This document shows, in pieces, positions 1 to 11,008 of a stretch of DNA of 64,000 nucleotides. The position numbers and the translations under genes are program-made. Location: positions 62,522,248-62,586,247 of the forward strand of contig CM043944.1 of assembly GCA_014529385.2 (NCBI GenBank), given 5' to 3'. How positions within the stretch are numbered: the first letter of the stretch is position 1; every line of letters starts with the position of its first letter. The DNA comes from Adiantum capillus-veneris. Its lineage: Eukaryota > Streptophyta > Polypodiopsida > Polypodiales > Pteridaceae. The notes beneath the pieces are model-generated. The model saw only the letters and a list, made by a program, of their open reading frames with translations. It was not told the DNA's origin and searched no databases.

Positions 1-835
1 TCAGGGAACCTGTCTCCCAATCCTGCATGGCCTTCATAGCCATAAGCCAAGGTCTTCCAAGAATTAATGGGTAGCCCTCCCCCTTAGTTGGGATCACATA
101 AGCATCAATTGAGACTGCCACACCAAAAGTTGAAACCTTCACTCCATTAACCTTTCCCACACAAGCCAGCCTTACATTATTTGTCATCTTAGCTTGTAAG
201 GAAGTCTGCTCGTTTACTTCCAAACCTAACCTGTGCATCAATTTCTCTGTCATAACACAAATCTCAGCTCCACCATCCACATACACATTGGAGACTCGTT
301 GACTCTTAATCTTTGCATCAATGCCTGGCACAATATCCTTCATGCCTCTTGCACTAATGGAACCAACTGAATTTGCTATAGCCCTCCTAGTGCTAACCAT
401 CTTAGACCAGGTTCTACACATCTTTGGGGAAAGGTGGAGGAGTTGCTGCCATGAGATCTTTGGTCCTTGCTTACTCACATCTACTATGAGTTCATAGGGT
501 ATGGATCCCACCCCAAGTGGAAAGTCTTCTACTCCTATGTACCTCCTTGACCTACTCTTCTTTTTCTTGTCTCCTATCACTTGGGAGGAACCCTCATTCC
601 ATTTATCCGGCTTTGAAGCTTCCATTTCATCAGTTCTTTGTCTCCTAACTCTCTTTATTGGCATGGAAACAGCTTCCTCCATTTTTGCTTTCCCTTTATC
701 CTTACCATAGTCAAGACTTATGACAGAGACAACCCTATCCTCGCCATCTGATGGTAGTGGAGGGATCTCTGCTAGTGCTTGTAGTGGTGGATGAGGGAGT
801 CTCAATATTTGAATTGGTGGAGCCACATGTGCATT
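1..835 (-). pseudogene. Element A: Gag-protease spacer and aspartic protease (partial)
   Basis: A reading frame runs open on the minus strand from about 830 to the window edge. It encodes a basic linker followed by a retropepsin-like domain. The active-site motif VDGGAEICVM lies near 250-281 and the LGRPWLMAMK motif near 25-65. In Ty3/Gypsy elements this enzyme cleaves the Gag-Pol polyprotein inside the particle. The active site reads DGGA rather than the usual D[ST]GA; elements B and C share this. The frame differs from that of the upstream gag, and I see an in-frame TGA near 836, so a frameshift separates the two. The rest of pol lies outside the window. Family identity rests on close similarity to B. 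Confidence 0.8.
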
Positions 836-1723
836 TTGTCAATTTGGCGGCCTTGCTCGAGGAGGGGTGACTTGTTGGCGGGCAGTCGTCTTTGATTACC
901 ATTTCCTTGATAGCGTCGGGGGTGAGGGCAATAATACATGTCCTGACCTACCTCTCCACAGTTGTAGCAAACATACTCATGGCTTTGTCTTTGTCCTTCT
1001 TGTCTATTTCGTTCATTTCCTGGTTGGGGAGCCCTTACACCTTGAAACAAATTGATGGACAGGCTCTCTAGCTGATTGGTGATTTGTTGAAGCAGCTCTT
1101 GTTGAGAGGACTCTTGGTCTGTTGCTCCTGTCCCTGCTACTACCCTTGCCGTAGGTTGAGCTAGCGGTGGAGGCTCCATTCCTCCTTGTAGCTGAGCTTG
1201 GAACTTTAATTTCCTATCCTTCTCCCTTTGCATAATTCATAGCTTTCTCAAAGGTGTCTGGGAATTTACCTTTAACCTTTTCTCGAAGGATGGGGTAAAG
1301 CCCTGCTAGGAAACAGTCCTTCTTTAGGCACTTTGGCACCCTTTCCTCTTCGCCTAGTGATGCACACCACTTCTCCCACAGGTTGGAAAACTTCCCTTCA
1401 TAGCTTCTATAGTGATTGGGTGATGTTTGGTGTAGCTCTAAGAATTTTCTCCATATCTCCTCTGGAGGCTCATGATGGCGAAATTCTTCGATGAAGGCCG
1501 TTTTTAAGGCTTCCCAGTCTCTTCTTTCTTCGGGTGCCAAAGTTTGATACCATACTTTAGCACCTTCTCCTAAGACTAGTGGAAAGGCCCTTAGCTTTGT
1601 GGCCTCATCATCCCTTCGTGACACTAAAAATGCCATTTCCAAATTATCCAAAAAGTCTGAAGCAACCTCCCCAGGCTTACCATAAAAATTAGGGAAGGCC
1701 ATAATGTAACTGAGAGAGTACAC
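802..1723 (-). pseudogene. Element A: Gag with zinc knuckle, frameshifted
   Basis: This is the Gag (capsid/nucleocapsid) region of a Ty3/Gypsy retrotransposon, likely starting at MAFPNFYGKPGEVA (about 1,702). The capsid-like part (1,214-1,702) has the plant retrotransposon-gag pattern (VWYQTL, EEFRHHEP, YRSYEGKFSNLW, FLAGLYP). The second part (802-1,233) carries one CCHC knuckle, but it reads CYNCGEVGQDMYYC, with Q in place of the metal-binding His. The two parts are in different frames; one extra A in the run near 1,222-1,226 explains the shift. A second shift near 835-870 separates gag from protease. The copy is therefore not functional as it stands. Gag of element C (45,411 on) is the closest relative in the window. 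Confidence 0.85.
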
Positions 1724-1796
1724 AATTACACAAACAGCTCCAATTTATTGAAAGTAGAGTATGATAAGTACAATTTGGAGCTTTAGCATAGCTAGC

Positions 1797-1969
1797 TAAA
1801 AATAGGATGAATATTGACACATCAAAGGAGTGGTAATAATATACTAAGGGTGTAATGACAGGGTGAGGAGAGCGCAAGATTTACCCAAGTCTTTCAGCTC
1901 CAAACAACAAGGCTATTCTTTGCTGATAGAATAATTTCCTATCAATACATATGTTTACATGCATATGAC
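1797..1969 (-). other. Conserved leader peptide module, copy in element A
   Basis: Just upstream of the A gag, a minus-strand frame reads RKLFYQQRIALLFGAERLG, then a stop, then a segment containing PVITPLVYYYHSFDVSIFIL. It aligns through its length with the module in B (55,093-55,311) and near 7.1-7.3 kb. The stop falls where the relatives have Glu (GAA to TAA would explain it). I do not recognise the family. Similarity across diverged elements suggests either a small protein or a conserved leader RNA. Confidence 0.6.
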
Positions 1970-2081
1970 GCACAAAATGGAAAGGAAACATCCGTGGATC
2001 ATTATTGTCATTATTGGCATCCATACTTACACACACAAATAGACTAGCTTAGTTGCACCATCTTTGGACAAATGAGCTTGA

Positions 2082-3014
2082 TCATCCCCACAGGAGTTCT
2101 GCACCTCGGATCACTTCTACTCTTCTTGACACGTCTGTGAAGATGTAGGGGGTGATGGAAACACTTCTTACTATGCTGGGCCTTTTTGCAAGTAGTAGTT
2201 GGATGCTATTGCCATAATCAACATGACGAACAAAAGTTACACCATTAATGTGAAAAACATCATCAATAAGGACAGTCTCTTTAGATTGAGATAACTTCTT
2301 GAAAATTAGCAACAAAGGTAAAGCGGGAAGGCTCTTCACCCGATCACCAAAGCACTTTGGACAATATCCAAAGAAATCTTCGCGTGGACAGGACGTTGGC
2401 TTAGGACTCATGGCGTCTGGATTCACAAAGTGCACTGGGAGCACACACATACGAGCGGAAATCTTATAGTAAGCCTCTGTCTCTTTGCTTCATGAGGGTT
2501 TAGGGCTGAAATTTGTGGTTGTAGGTTTGATGTTGAAGCTGGTTGCTCACTGGCCTTTTTCTTGCCAAAAGTTGTCATGTAACCCCCACTAAATGAGATG
2601 GGACCAAATGTCACCTTCACGCTTGATCACGTGCTGTAGCTTTAGGCCACTTAGGTGTGGATGTGATCTTCCTTTTCTTAATTACCTTTTTAGGAAAGAG
2701 AGGTCTAGTAGTACTCTCTCTTCCTTTAATGTGCATTACGGTACTTTCATGTGTATTGATGTAGATAATTTCAAATGTGTGTGCATCCGGGGTTATTGGA
2801 GCATTCATAGATTAAGAAGAGAGGTAAATCAAGCTCTTCTCCTCATTCTTCTTCGTTGGAGACGATCACGAACAAGGCAAGGAGAGGGACTTACTTCTTG
2901 AATGTCGATGACGCTACAACCAAGCAACAAGATCTCGATGAAAGCTTTCAGGGCCTCTAGAGCCTCCTCCTCCTCTATCCTCCAATTTGCAAACTCCTCA
3001 CGCCACTCGTCCAT
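2082..3014 (-). other. Extra leader segment of element A with unidentified short ORFs
   Basis: Between primer-binding site and gag, A has about 1 kb that B lacks (B's leader is about 0.54 kb). It holds four minus-strand ORFs in different frames. One (2,829-3,014) begins MDEWREEFANWRIEEEEALE and meets a consensus-like donor (GTAAGT) near 2,894. Another covers 2,617-2,808, and a third (2,423-2,620) contains GPISFSGGYMTTFGKKKA. The fourth (2,082-2,450) contains FFGYCPKCFGDRVKSLPALP and ITPYIFTDVSRR. Composition looks protein-coding rather than random. It may be a captured host gene fragment with introns or an element-specific extra gene. I recognise no family, and exon joins are unproven. Confidence 0.35.
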
Positions 3015-3070
3015 GTTGAAAATTGCACACCTTCATTGTTTGTGAACTGCAGGTCTATGTAGCCCTCCTC

Positions 3071-3083
3071 TGTGGGGGCACCA
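3071..3083 (-). promoter_or_regulatory. Primer-binding site of element A
   Basis: The minus strand reads TGGTGCCCCCACA, three bases inside the presumed LTR end at 3,087. The core TGGTGCCCCCAC is identical in element B (55,605-55,618). The 5' TGG fits pairing with a tRNA CCA end; the tRNA species is not identified. Confidence 0.7.
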
Positions 3084-3086
3084 AAA

Positions 3087-3310
3087 TGAAGCACACAAAG
3101 CGCACCCGGTGGCCTCTACACCAAGGTACTACTTGGATGTCTCATGGTGAGGGGGTATTGAAGGGGAACCACCTAGCGCTTTATGCGGCTAGGACACGAC
3201 AAAGAGCTAGTAGAGTTGACGCTCTATTGTTGAGAATGACATCTTTATGGGAGAGAATCACCTTGAGCATATGGAAGGAGTTGTGCTCACACACACCTTC
3301 AACCAACCTT

Positions 3311-3364
<54 letters not shown>

Positions 3365-3438
3365 GAGCCACCAACAAGGATCCAAGGAATGAATTATTGG
3401 AGTGGCACATGTGCGGGCCATATGGTAGGAAACCTTGT
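3087..3438 (-). repeat. Partial 5' LTR of element A
   Basis: Sequence to the right of the primer-binding site begins TGAAGCAC on the plus strand, that is ...GTGCTTCA on the element strand, a proper LTR end. The LTR is cut near 3,438, where unrelated plus-strand Gypsy pol (A2) begins. No second copy is in the window, so its true length is unknown. It contains a GA microsatellite. Confidence 0.55.
3311..3361. repeat. (GA)n microsatellite
   Basis: Uninterrupted GA dinucleotide run of about 50 bp within the A LTR remnant. AG/CT runs recur in or next to several LTRs in this window. Confidence 0.95.
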
Positions 3439-5586
3439 CCATCAAAGGTAGGTGCCATCCAAAGAATGAAAGAAACATGCACTAGCATCACTGAGGTTAG
3501 AAGGTTTCTGGGAGCATGTGTCTTCTATGTTATTTGGATTCCACATTATGCACATGTAGCTGATCCTCTTTATCAGCTGCTTAGAAAGAATCAAAAGTTT
3601 AAATGGACAGAAGCACATATAAAATCCATGAAAAAGCTAAAGGAGTTACTCCAGTCAGCAACGACTTTGAGAAAGGTAGACTATGAGTGTCAAAGGCCAG
3701 TGATTGTGACAGTAGATACCAGTCCTACAGGGATTGGATGGGAAATAGGGCAAGATGACAAAGAAGGACACAGATATGTGGTAAGATTTGGAGCAAAGGT
3801 ACTAAGTGCTCGCCAAAGAAACTATCCACAGATAAAGAGAGAGTTATGGGGTATGGTTACAGCCTTGAAAAGTGGGAAAGAGTACCTAATTGGTGCATGT
3901 GTGGTTGTAGAAATAGATTGTATACCACTTCTTGGGATGATTACAAGCTGCTCAACACCAGACATTGCTATGTTGCGGTGGATTGCCTACATTAAGTCCT
4001 TAAATCCCGAGTTTAAGCACATTGCAGGTAAAGACAATACAGTGGCAGATATGCTATCAAGGGCAAGGTATGAAGATGAGTCACAAATGATTGATGAGGG
4101 AGATGATGTAGGCACAAAATTCTATTCTATCTCTCATGTCAAAGGTAACAATGTCTGCATGACTAATTCACTTGAATTGTTCTTGAAAGATCTTTATGAA
4201 GGTGATTGGCTTTCTACTGGAAGGTACTTGAGTACTCTAACAAAACAGGATGATTGGTCTGAACAAGAATTCAAGAGGATACGCAGGAAAGCATATGGGT
4301 ACTTTTTAAGGGATGGTTACTTGTGGAAGCATCCTAAACAAAAGGGTGCTACACCACAACGGGTTATATGTAAAAAAGAGACTCAAGTAAAGCTCATGCA
4401 AGAGTTTCATGAGAGTCTATGGGCTGGACACAGGGGTGTGTAGGCAACCTTCTCCAAGTTGAAAGAAAAATACTGGTGGAAGGGTATGTATAAAGATGTA
4501 TCTCAGTTTGTAGAGTCATGTGTAACTTGTCAAATGTATTCAAATGTTCGACATCGTGATGGATTGCACCCTACATATCCACTAGCCATGCACTATAAAT
4601 GGGTTGTGGATCTAGTCACGATGCCTTTAGGACTCTGGCAGATGAGATACTTGGTTCTTGCACGAGAGGACCTAACTAACCAGGTTGAAGGAAGAGCATT
4701 AAGAGCTAAGACCACAGAAGCTGTGTGCAAATTCCTTCTTGATGAGGTGATTTGCCATTATGGTTGTGTGGGAAAAATCACTGCAGATCGAGGTGAACTG
4801 GATGCCGAAGAAGCAAGGGAGTTCTTTTCTAGATTAGGGATCAAGCTTTCTCTTACTACAGCTTACAACCCTGAAGGCAATGGAAAGAGTGAAAGAGGGC
4901 ATCCTCCTATCATCAAAGCTTTGGCCAAGGCTTGCGAAGGAAGAGTTGGTGAGTGGCCAAAATTGTTACCATATGCTTTATGGGCTGATCGTACAACACA
5001 TAGCTCAGTAACTGGCTACATGCCTGCGGAGCTAATGCATGGTCAAAAGCCAGTGATGCCGATTGAGGATACAAATTCCACATGGAATGTACTACCTTGG
5101 CAAGAGGGGCTTAGTAGGGAAGATCTCCTTGCACTGCGTATAAGGCAGCTAGAGAGAAGACCTGGAGACATTGAAGCTGCAAAAGAACGACTCAAAAATG
5201 CAAGGTTGAAAAAAAAGGACTATTTTGATAAGCGACATCGACTCAGGAGCAAAGCAATTGACAAAGGTGACTGGGTTTTAGTGTATGATAGTAGCCTTGA
5301 TAACCAGCACACAGTCATGCGTAAGTTCTCAAAAAGATGGTTTGGACCGTATGTTGTAAATCATGTGCATGAAAATGCTACTTACAGCTTGTCTGAACTA
5401 GATGGCACAGAAGTAAAGATTCCCATTGCAGGAAAAAGGATTAAAATGTTTAAGAGAAGAGGAGACAATGATCTAGAAGATATGGGTGAGGAAGAAGAGA
5501 AAAACACAGGTGAAGATCAAAGTGAACATGAAGCTCTGGAATCATCCAGTGAAGAAGAAGACAAGGAAGATGTACAAGACCTCTAA
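3438..5586 (+). pseudogene. Element A2: Gypsy pol 3' part (RT thumb, RNase H, integrase)
   Basis: This is a 5'-truncated Ty3/Gypsy pol. It starts in the RT connection (VRRFLGACVFYV). RNase H follows (VTVDTSPTGIG, QIKRELWGMV, HIAGKDNTVADMLSR), then integrase with its zinc-binding HHCC motif (HESLWAGH ... CVTCQ) and catalytic core. D, D and E are visible in WVVDLVTMP, ITADRGELD and NGKSERGH. A TAG at 4,441-4,443 interrupts the frame between the HHCC histidines and cysteines; both sides are in the same frame. The integrase C-terminus has the GDWVLVYDSSLD and RWFGPYVV motifs and ends in an acidic tail rich in E and D. Gag, protease and most of RT are missing. Lineage is not assigned; it differs from A, B and C. 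Confidence 0.85.
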
Positions 5587-5629
5587 TCTTACAAAGAGAC
5601 AATGTGGCACATACCGAAGGATGTGCAGG

Positions 5630-5644
5630 TTTAGAGGGGGTGGA
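5630..5644 (+). promoter_or_regulatory. Polypurine tract of A2
   Basis: TTTAGAGGGGGTGGA sits directly before the LTR start TGTCGTGC, the usual place of the plus-strand primer. The same tract precedes a TGTC start at 62,127 in element D. Confidence 0.75.
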
Positions 5645-6725
5645 TGTCGTGCTGTGACACGTACATAGTGGGAACGCATGCTACAAGATCTATCTTGTAT
5701 TTTTTTAGATACATAATTATATTTCCTATAGTGTACATATGCATATTTAAGTATAATAATAAGCCTTCTATCTCATCCTATTATTTTTCTCAAGGGTAAC
5801 ATATCCTTACTTTACTATCAGAAAATACTATGGGAAAAGCATCAATAGCTCCGCCTCTTTAACTTGGGGCAAAAAGCATTGATTCTTTATTTCTACTATT
5901 TCATTATCATCTCACACCCTAGCTAGATCCTATATCTAGGGTAAACTCCAATATATATATATATTCTATGTATTTTTTATACTTTTCTTATATTTCTTTT
6001 TAAATAGCTACTAGGAGAGAATCAAATCCTAGTGGGACACTAGGTGGCATGATTTCAAAGATACACTTATTTTAATGCATTATTGCAAGCATGATTACAA
6101 AACTTTGTCAAGGAGCAATGTCATGCTTTCATATGGCATGAGGTGTCCTTTGGAATTAAATGAACGTCTAGGCTAAGGAGACCACATGAAGACTTTTGCT
6201 GCCATAAATGGACCTTATTTTGATGAATTTTTTACACAAGGTTCCAATCTGAATTGAAAAATGATTTTAAAATGAAAATCGTAGCTAATGAGCTGAAGTT
6301 TTTGCCCATATTTTTACTTTTTTATTTGGAGCCATGGTTGAGGAGATATGATCAAAATACTGGACCCTAGTCTGCCCACATAATGCAGGGACAGCTCATT
6401 TCCAACTTTTCCAATTCCTGTTCACACTGGCTCCTCTCTTCTTGTGTAAACCCTTGTGGGTTCCCTTCACCTATAAAAGGGGACCTCTTCTTCCTTGGAA
6501 AGAACTCAAGCATTCAAGCCATTGATGAGAGGAATTCTTGAGGGAGTGAGTAGTAATGCCTAATTGTACTTAGCCATTAACATAAGCCCAAGCCTACACT
6601 TTCTCCTAGAGGAAGACTAGCCATTCTTGTACGCTATCTTTGGAAGATCAACTCTAATCAAAGAAGATATTGGACTTGGTGTATCAATCAAAGTGGAATT
6701 CTCCACTCTTCTTCTCTCTCCATCA
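5645..6725 (+). repeat. LTR of A2
   Basis: About 1.08 kb from TGTCGTGCTGTGACACG after the polypurine tract to a CA at 6,724-6,725. The end is set by a primer-binding-like TGGTGCCGAAGG five bases further on. A TATA box lies at 6,472. No partner LTR is in the window. Because a polypurine tract precedes it and a primer-binding-like site follows it, it could be the middle LTR of a tandem element. Confidence 0.55.
6472..6478 (+). promoter_or_regulatory. TATA box in A2 LTR
   Basis: CTATAAAAGGGG in the 3' third of the LTR, as expected for the U3 promoter that drives the genomic RNA. Confidence 0.6.
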
Positions 6726-6729
6726 ATAA

Positions 6730-6745
6730 TGGTGCCGAAGGATTT
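6730..6745 (+). promoter_or_regulatory. Primer-binding-like site after A2 LTR
   Basis: TGGTGCCGAAGG lies four bases (ATAA) after the LTR end CA. The matching place in element D reads CA-ATGA-TGGTTCC (63,425-63,437). The tRNA is not identified. Confidence 0.45.
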
Positions 6746-6813
6746 GTCAAGTAAGATGTGTTCTACATTGATATTTTCTTGATTTCTTGTTGTTTTCATT
6801 TTCATCTCTAATC

Positions 6814-6815
<2 letters not shown>

Positions 6816-6906
<91 letters not shown>
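6816..6906. repeat. (AT)n microsatellite
   Basis: About 90 bp of nearly uninterrupted AT dinucleotides, just downstream of the primer-binding-like site. Confidence 0.95.
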
Positions 6907-6911
<5 letters not shown>

Positions 6912-7099
6912 CTAATCTCATCTCCTTAACCAAACCTATCTCTCTCATTCTTAGTAATTCATCCTCTCTAGGTTCTCTTGCTACAGGTACATCTCTCCCC
7001 ACAGTATCCTTATTGCCTACGGGCAAGAATAGGGCTTGGGAGGGAAACTTCTCATCTCTTCACTTCTCTCATATCTTCATTTCTCACATACTATCCTAG

Positions 7100-7524
7100 A
7101 TGAATAACCCACATGATGATAATGTCTATCGCTTTCACTCTGTACGATCTATTAGAATTAACGTATGGATTAGCCGTAAAATACACTTTCAACAACGTAT
7201 AGTGTTTCTCTTCGGCCCTGAAAGGCTCAATGAAATACTTCTATCACTGGATCCTATCATACTACCTCTCATAGACTATAATTTTTCTTTTGATGTAATT
7301 GTAGTTATCTTGCTATGAACCAAGAGGATTTGTACACACAATTAATCCCAATCACTAAACAAAATATATATATTATGGTAAGCACAAAACTACAATTCCA
7401 AAGAACAATTCGTAGCCTATTTGGTCAGCCAAGATTGAATGCCATTAACTCCTCCATAGCCTTGATGTTTTCATCTTCGTATTGTTTTGACATTCTCTTT
7501 TGCGTTCTTTCTTTGTGTGTGTGA
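7100..7524 (+). other. Two tandem copies of the conserved leader peptide module
   Basis: Two adjacent small ORFs (7,100-7,318 and 7,315-7,524, overlapping by four bases at ATGA). The first contains ISRKIHFQQRIVFLFGPER, then IILPLIDY and SFDV. The second contains VSTKLQFQRTIRSLFGQPRL. They match, in opposite order, the two ORFs in the leader of element B (55,333-55,545 and 55,093-55,311), and resemble each other. No gag follows here, so this looks like a detached leader fragment. Function unknown. Confidence 0.6.
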
Positions 7525-7639
7525 GTGCAAGAGAGAAAGAGTGAGTCTTCTTTGATTGCACTTCTTTCCAAACCCTATTCTTCATGGCATCTATGGTTTA
7601 ACTCCTTCATATAGTTTTTGTTGAGTTCTCTCACAAACT

Positions 7640-7863
7640 CTTACAGCCATAAGCCCAGTGCTTTCCTGGCAAGACCGCAAATTTCTCGACAGCGCGCAAA
7701 CTGACCATCCAAATTTTAGGGCCCCAGGGACCCTCAACATGAGGGGCCACAAGGGAGCGCAAACTGGCCATCCAAAAAATGGCCCTAAAATGACATGTAC
7801 AGGCTTTTTTTAATGCATAGCCATGAGATAGAATTGGGCAATTTAATGTATTCATAGCAAACT

Positions 7864-7894
<31 letters not shown>

Positions 7895-8440
7895 CAAATA
7901 GCTAAACATTGTATCATGCCATGCATTAACAAAAAGTTTGTACTTGTCCTTTTAGGGCCCCAGGGACCCTCAACAAGAGGGGCCACAAGGGCGCGCAAAC
8001 TGGCCATCCAAAAATTGGGGCCCCAGGGACCCTCAACAAGAGGGGCCACAAGGGCACGCAATCTGGCCATCCAAAATTTTTGGATGGCCAGTTTGCGCGC
8101 CCTTGTGGCCCCTCTTGTTGAGGGTCCCTGGGGCCCTAAAATGACAAGTATATTCTTTTTTAAATGCATGGCCATGATATAGAACTGGGCAGTTTAATGT
8201 GTTCATAGCAAGCCCCCCCCCCAAATGGCAGATACCTAAACCTTGTATCATGCTTATCAACCATTTTTTACTTCCTTGTGTCTATCCCCTAGTGTTCTTG
8301 GAAGTATCTTGGCCCCTATTTGTCCCTGGATGGCCATTATACGCGCCGTTGTGGTCCCTCTTGTTGAGGGTCCCTGGGGCTTCAAAATGACAAATAGGGG
8401 CTTTGTTTTAATGTATGGCCATGAGATAGAGGTGTAGTGT
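7640..8440. repeat. Cluster of direct and inverted repeats
   Basis: A unit of about 60 bp beginning GGGCCCCAGGGACCCTC occurs in direct orientation at 7,719, 7,955 and 8,018 and inverted at 8,078-8,136 and about 8,325-8,381. The copies at 8,018-8,076 and 8,078-8,136 form a near-perfect palindrome centred near 8,077. A flanking unit (AATGACA..., AATGCAT.GCCATGA, ATAGCAA, poly-C, ATGGCA.AT) is repeated at about 7,783-7,918, 8,133-8,253 and partly 8,380-8,443. A run of about 28 C sits at 7,863-7,890. A weaker copy of the 8,260-8,390 stretch follows at 8,680-8,790. No coding potential beyond repeat-derived frames. Confidence 0.8.
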
Positions 8441-11008
8441 TTGATGTCCGGAGTATTCACTATGTAAAATTTTCCTATATCATGTGCGTTCACCACAATG
8501 GATTGAAAGTAACCCTTATAGGCCTTACCTACACATGTTTCTGTAACTTTACAAGAATATAAACTCCCTTCTGTTGACCACATGTGCTATGTTACATATA
8601 CTTTAGTGAACTCCCAAAGTCAAAGGCCTCACAAATTTTGTGCACTCATAACATTTAGCACTAGAAATCAACCAACCAAGAAGCCAATTTTTACTTCCTT
8701 GTGTTCACCTTGTGTTCTTGGGAATGTTTTGGTTAAGCCATTTCTTTGGTATTTGAAACCACATGTGACCCCTATTGTTATAGTATCCAACCAAAGGTTT
8801 CTTGATTAGCAGTTATATAAGTTCGAGTGATACATATCTTCTATGTTAACAATGCATGTATCTATAATTTATGTTTACACTTTCTCTATCCAAATGAGCT
8901 ACATAGTAAAAATCAAATCCGCAATTCAACAATTAAGTTCACAAGGTGATAGCTATTGGTATTATCTTTAGCAATACCAAATAAATAGCTACCAATAGCG
9001 AATGAATAGGGATATTTAAGAAGGTTTGATACCAAAAACTTGTCAACACTACTCAAAAAGGTGGAAATTCAAAGGCTTTGTAATATATATATATGATGAA
9101 ACAAGAATCAATAATAAGTCACCGCTATATATCTACACCTCCATCTCAAGTTGTCATTTCTCTAAGTCAAGCTTGGAATAGGCGTAGTATGGAAACAATA
9201 ACATTTTGGAAAGCAAAATTTAGCTTTATCAACTTTTGAAATGTTGCTATTGATATATATATTCAACATCCCCAAATGAGGACATCTTGACAAAGGTTAT
9301 GATCCACTTAATAAGAATAACCATTAGTGATTAAACTGAAATCAAAATATTGCATGAATTTCTTCATGGTGGAATGATTAAGACTTGAAACTTCAAACAT
9401 CTTACAGGAAAATCAGAATATCCATAAAAATCAACAATATTTCTCAAATCTGTATGATACTCTCACTCAGTGCAACACCATTTAACAAAAAGAAATATTT
9501 ATATTGCATTTATAGAGGAATCCAGCCTCATAAAAATAATTACAAATGGAGACAATGTTGTTGGTGCTAGGCTTCTCTTACAAGTATTTGTCTTTCTCAT
9601 CTAGAGATTCATATACACGAGTATTTGTGTGTCCATGACACTAGGGAAGATAGTAGTACTATAGGGATGGCTTTTCTAAGAGCTCCTAGAGAGTACCTAT
9701 TGGTTCAAGATTCTACAAAAATCCTACTATTCTTATCAAAATCTTTTAACACGGTAGTGAAAGGTTCCTCACGGAACAAAAATACGGTGATTTCCATCTC
9801 TGCACATGGTTGCTTACTCATGTTCTCTCAAAATAAGTTGACTCTGTAAGTAAACAACAGATTATGTGAGCACAAAGTTATAAAGTACAAAATGATATCA
9901 TTCTAATAATCTAATGACAACTATACAAAGAATAAATTATAAGAAAAATCTTTGATGACTCTCCATAGATAACACAACTTACTTACATTGTGAGACTCAA
10001 TCACATGCTACAAAACTATAGATGGCTCACCAAAGCCATCAACAAAATAGCACCACCCAATGTTATGAGGTGTGAAGCGTAAACATTGAAAGCCATAAAG
10101 AGGTTAATTTCCTCTAGCATGATAAACTTAAAGATGGAGATGATCTTAAGCTCTGAATGTAAGCTACAAGGGTAGTTTTCTCACCATTCTATCTTTATGT
10201 TGGAGATGAATCCTTGCAATACCCATGCACTATTCGCACCTCTTGTTCTTGTGGTATGCAAGTCATGTGAGTTGATGCTTTTTCCACCTTCGGGAGTAGA
10301 GACTTCCATGTAGTGCGAGTGAATGAAACTAGAAGGAGGAGAATCTTGTTTTCATGCTGTAATGGAGGTGAGAGAAGGGAGAGGAGCTAGCTTTGTGTGG
10401 AACTATGTGGTGGGCAAGGGGAAGAGATGGGGGAGAAGCTTGCTTGGTGCTACAATGGAGATGGGAGAAAGCTAGTAGAGAGATAATGCTGGACTATAGG
10501 GGTGCATGTGGTTGTTGCAGCCATGCAGAGCTTGGAAAAGGGTTTGTAGAGAGAGAAAATCACTTTTTATCTATAGAATAGGTTTGGAAGGACTTTGGAG
10601 GGTGGAAATGATGTTTTGAATTTTTTTGAAAAAAATTAATTTTTTGAAAATTTTTAGTGCACGTTTTTTACTTTTGGAAGTCAAAAATACTTTTTTGACC
10701 ATGAAATAGGTTAGGGGACCTTTTAAGAAGGGAAAACTTGAAATTTGAAATTTTTAGTGTATTTTTAAATCCGGGCCAAAAAGTGGGGGGAGAAAGGTCA
10801 AAGTGGTCCCCCCCCCTTCCCTCCCTTTCTCCTAGCCACCTCCCTTACCTTCTCACTAGGTAAGAGGCCATTAAGAGGTGTAAAGCTACCTTGTCCCCCT
10901 ACTTTTTTGAGAGTATAGAGTGTGTCCATCACCCTCTTCCTATTGATTGGCCTCTAATTAACCTTAATCCCAAAGGGCCCCTAGAGGGTTCATATTTTTC
11001 CTAATGAG
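8441..11008. other. No recognised feature
   Basis: AT-rich sequence with only short, unconvincing open frames. Apart from the weak repeat copy at 8,680-8,790 and a C-rich stretch near 10,807-10,850, I see no element ends, RNA gene or conserved protein. Confidence 0.5.
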
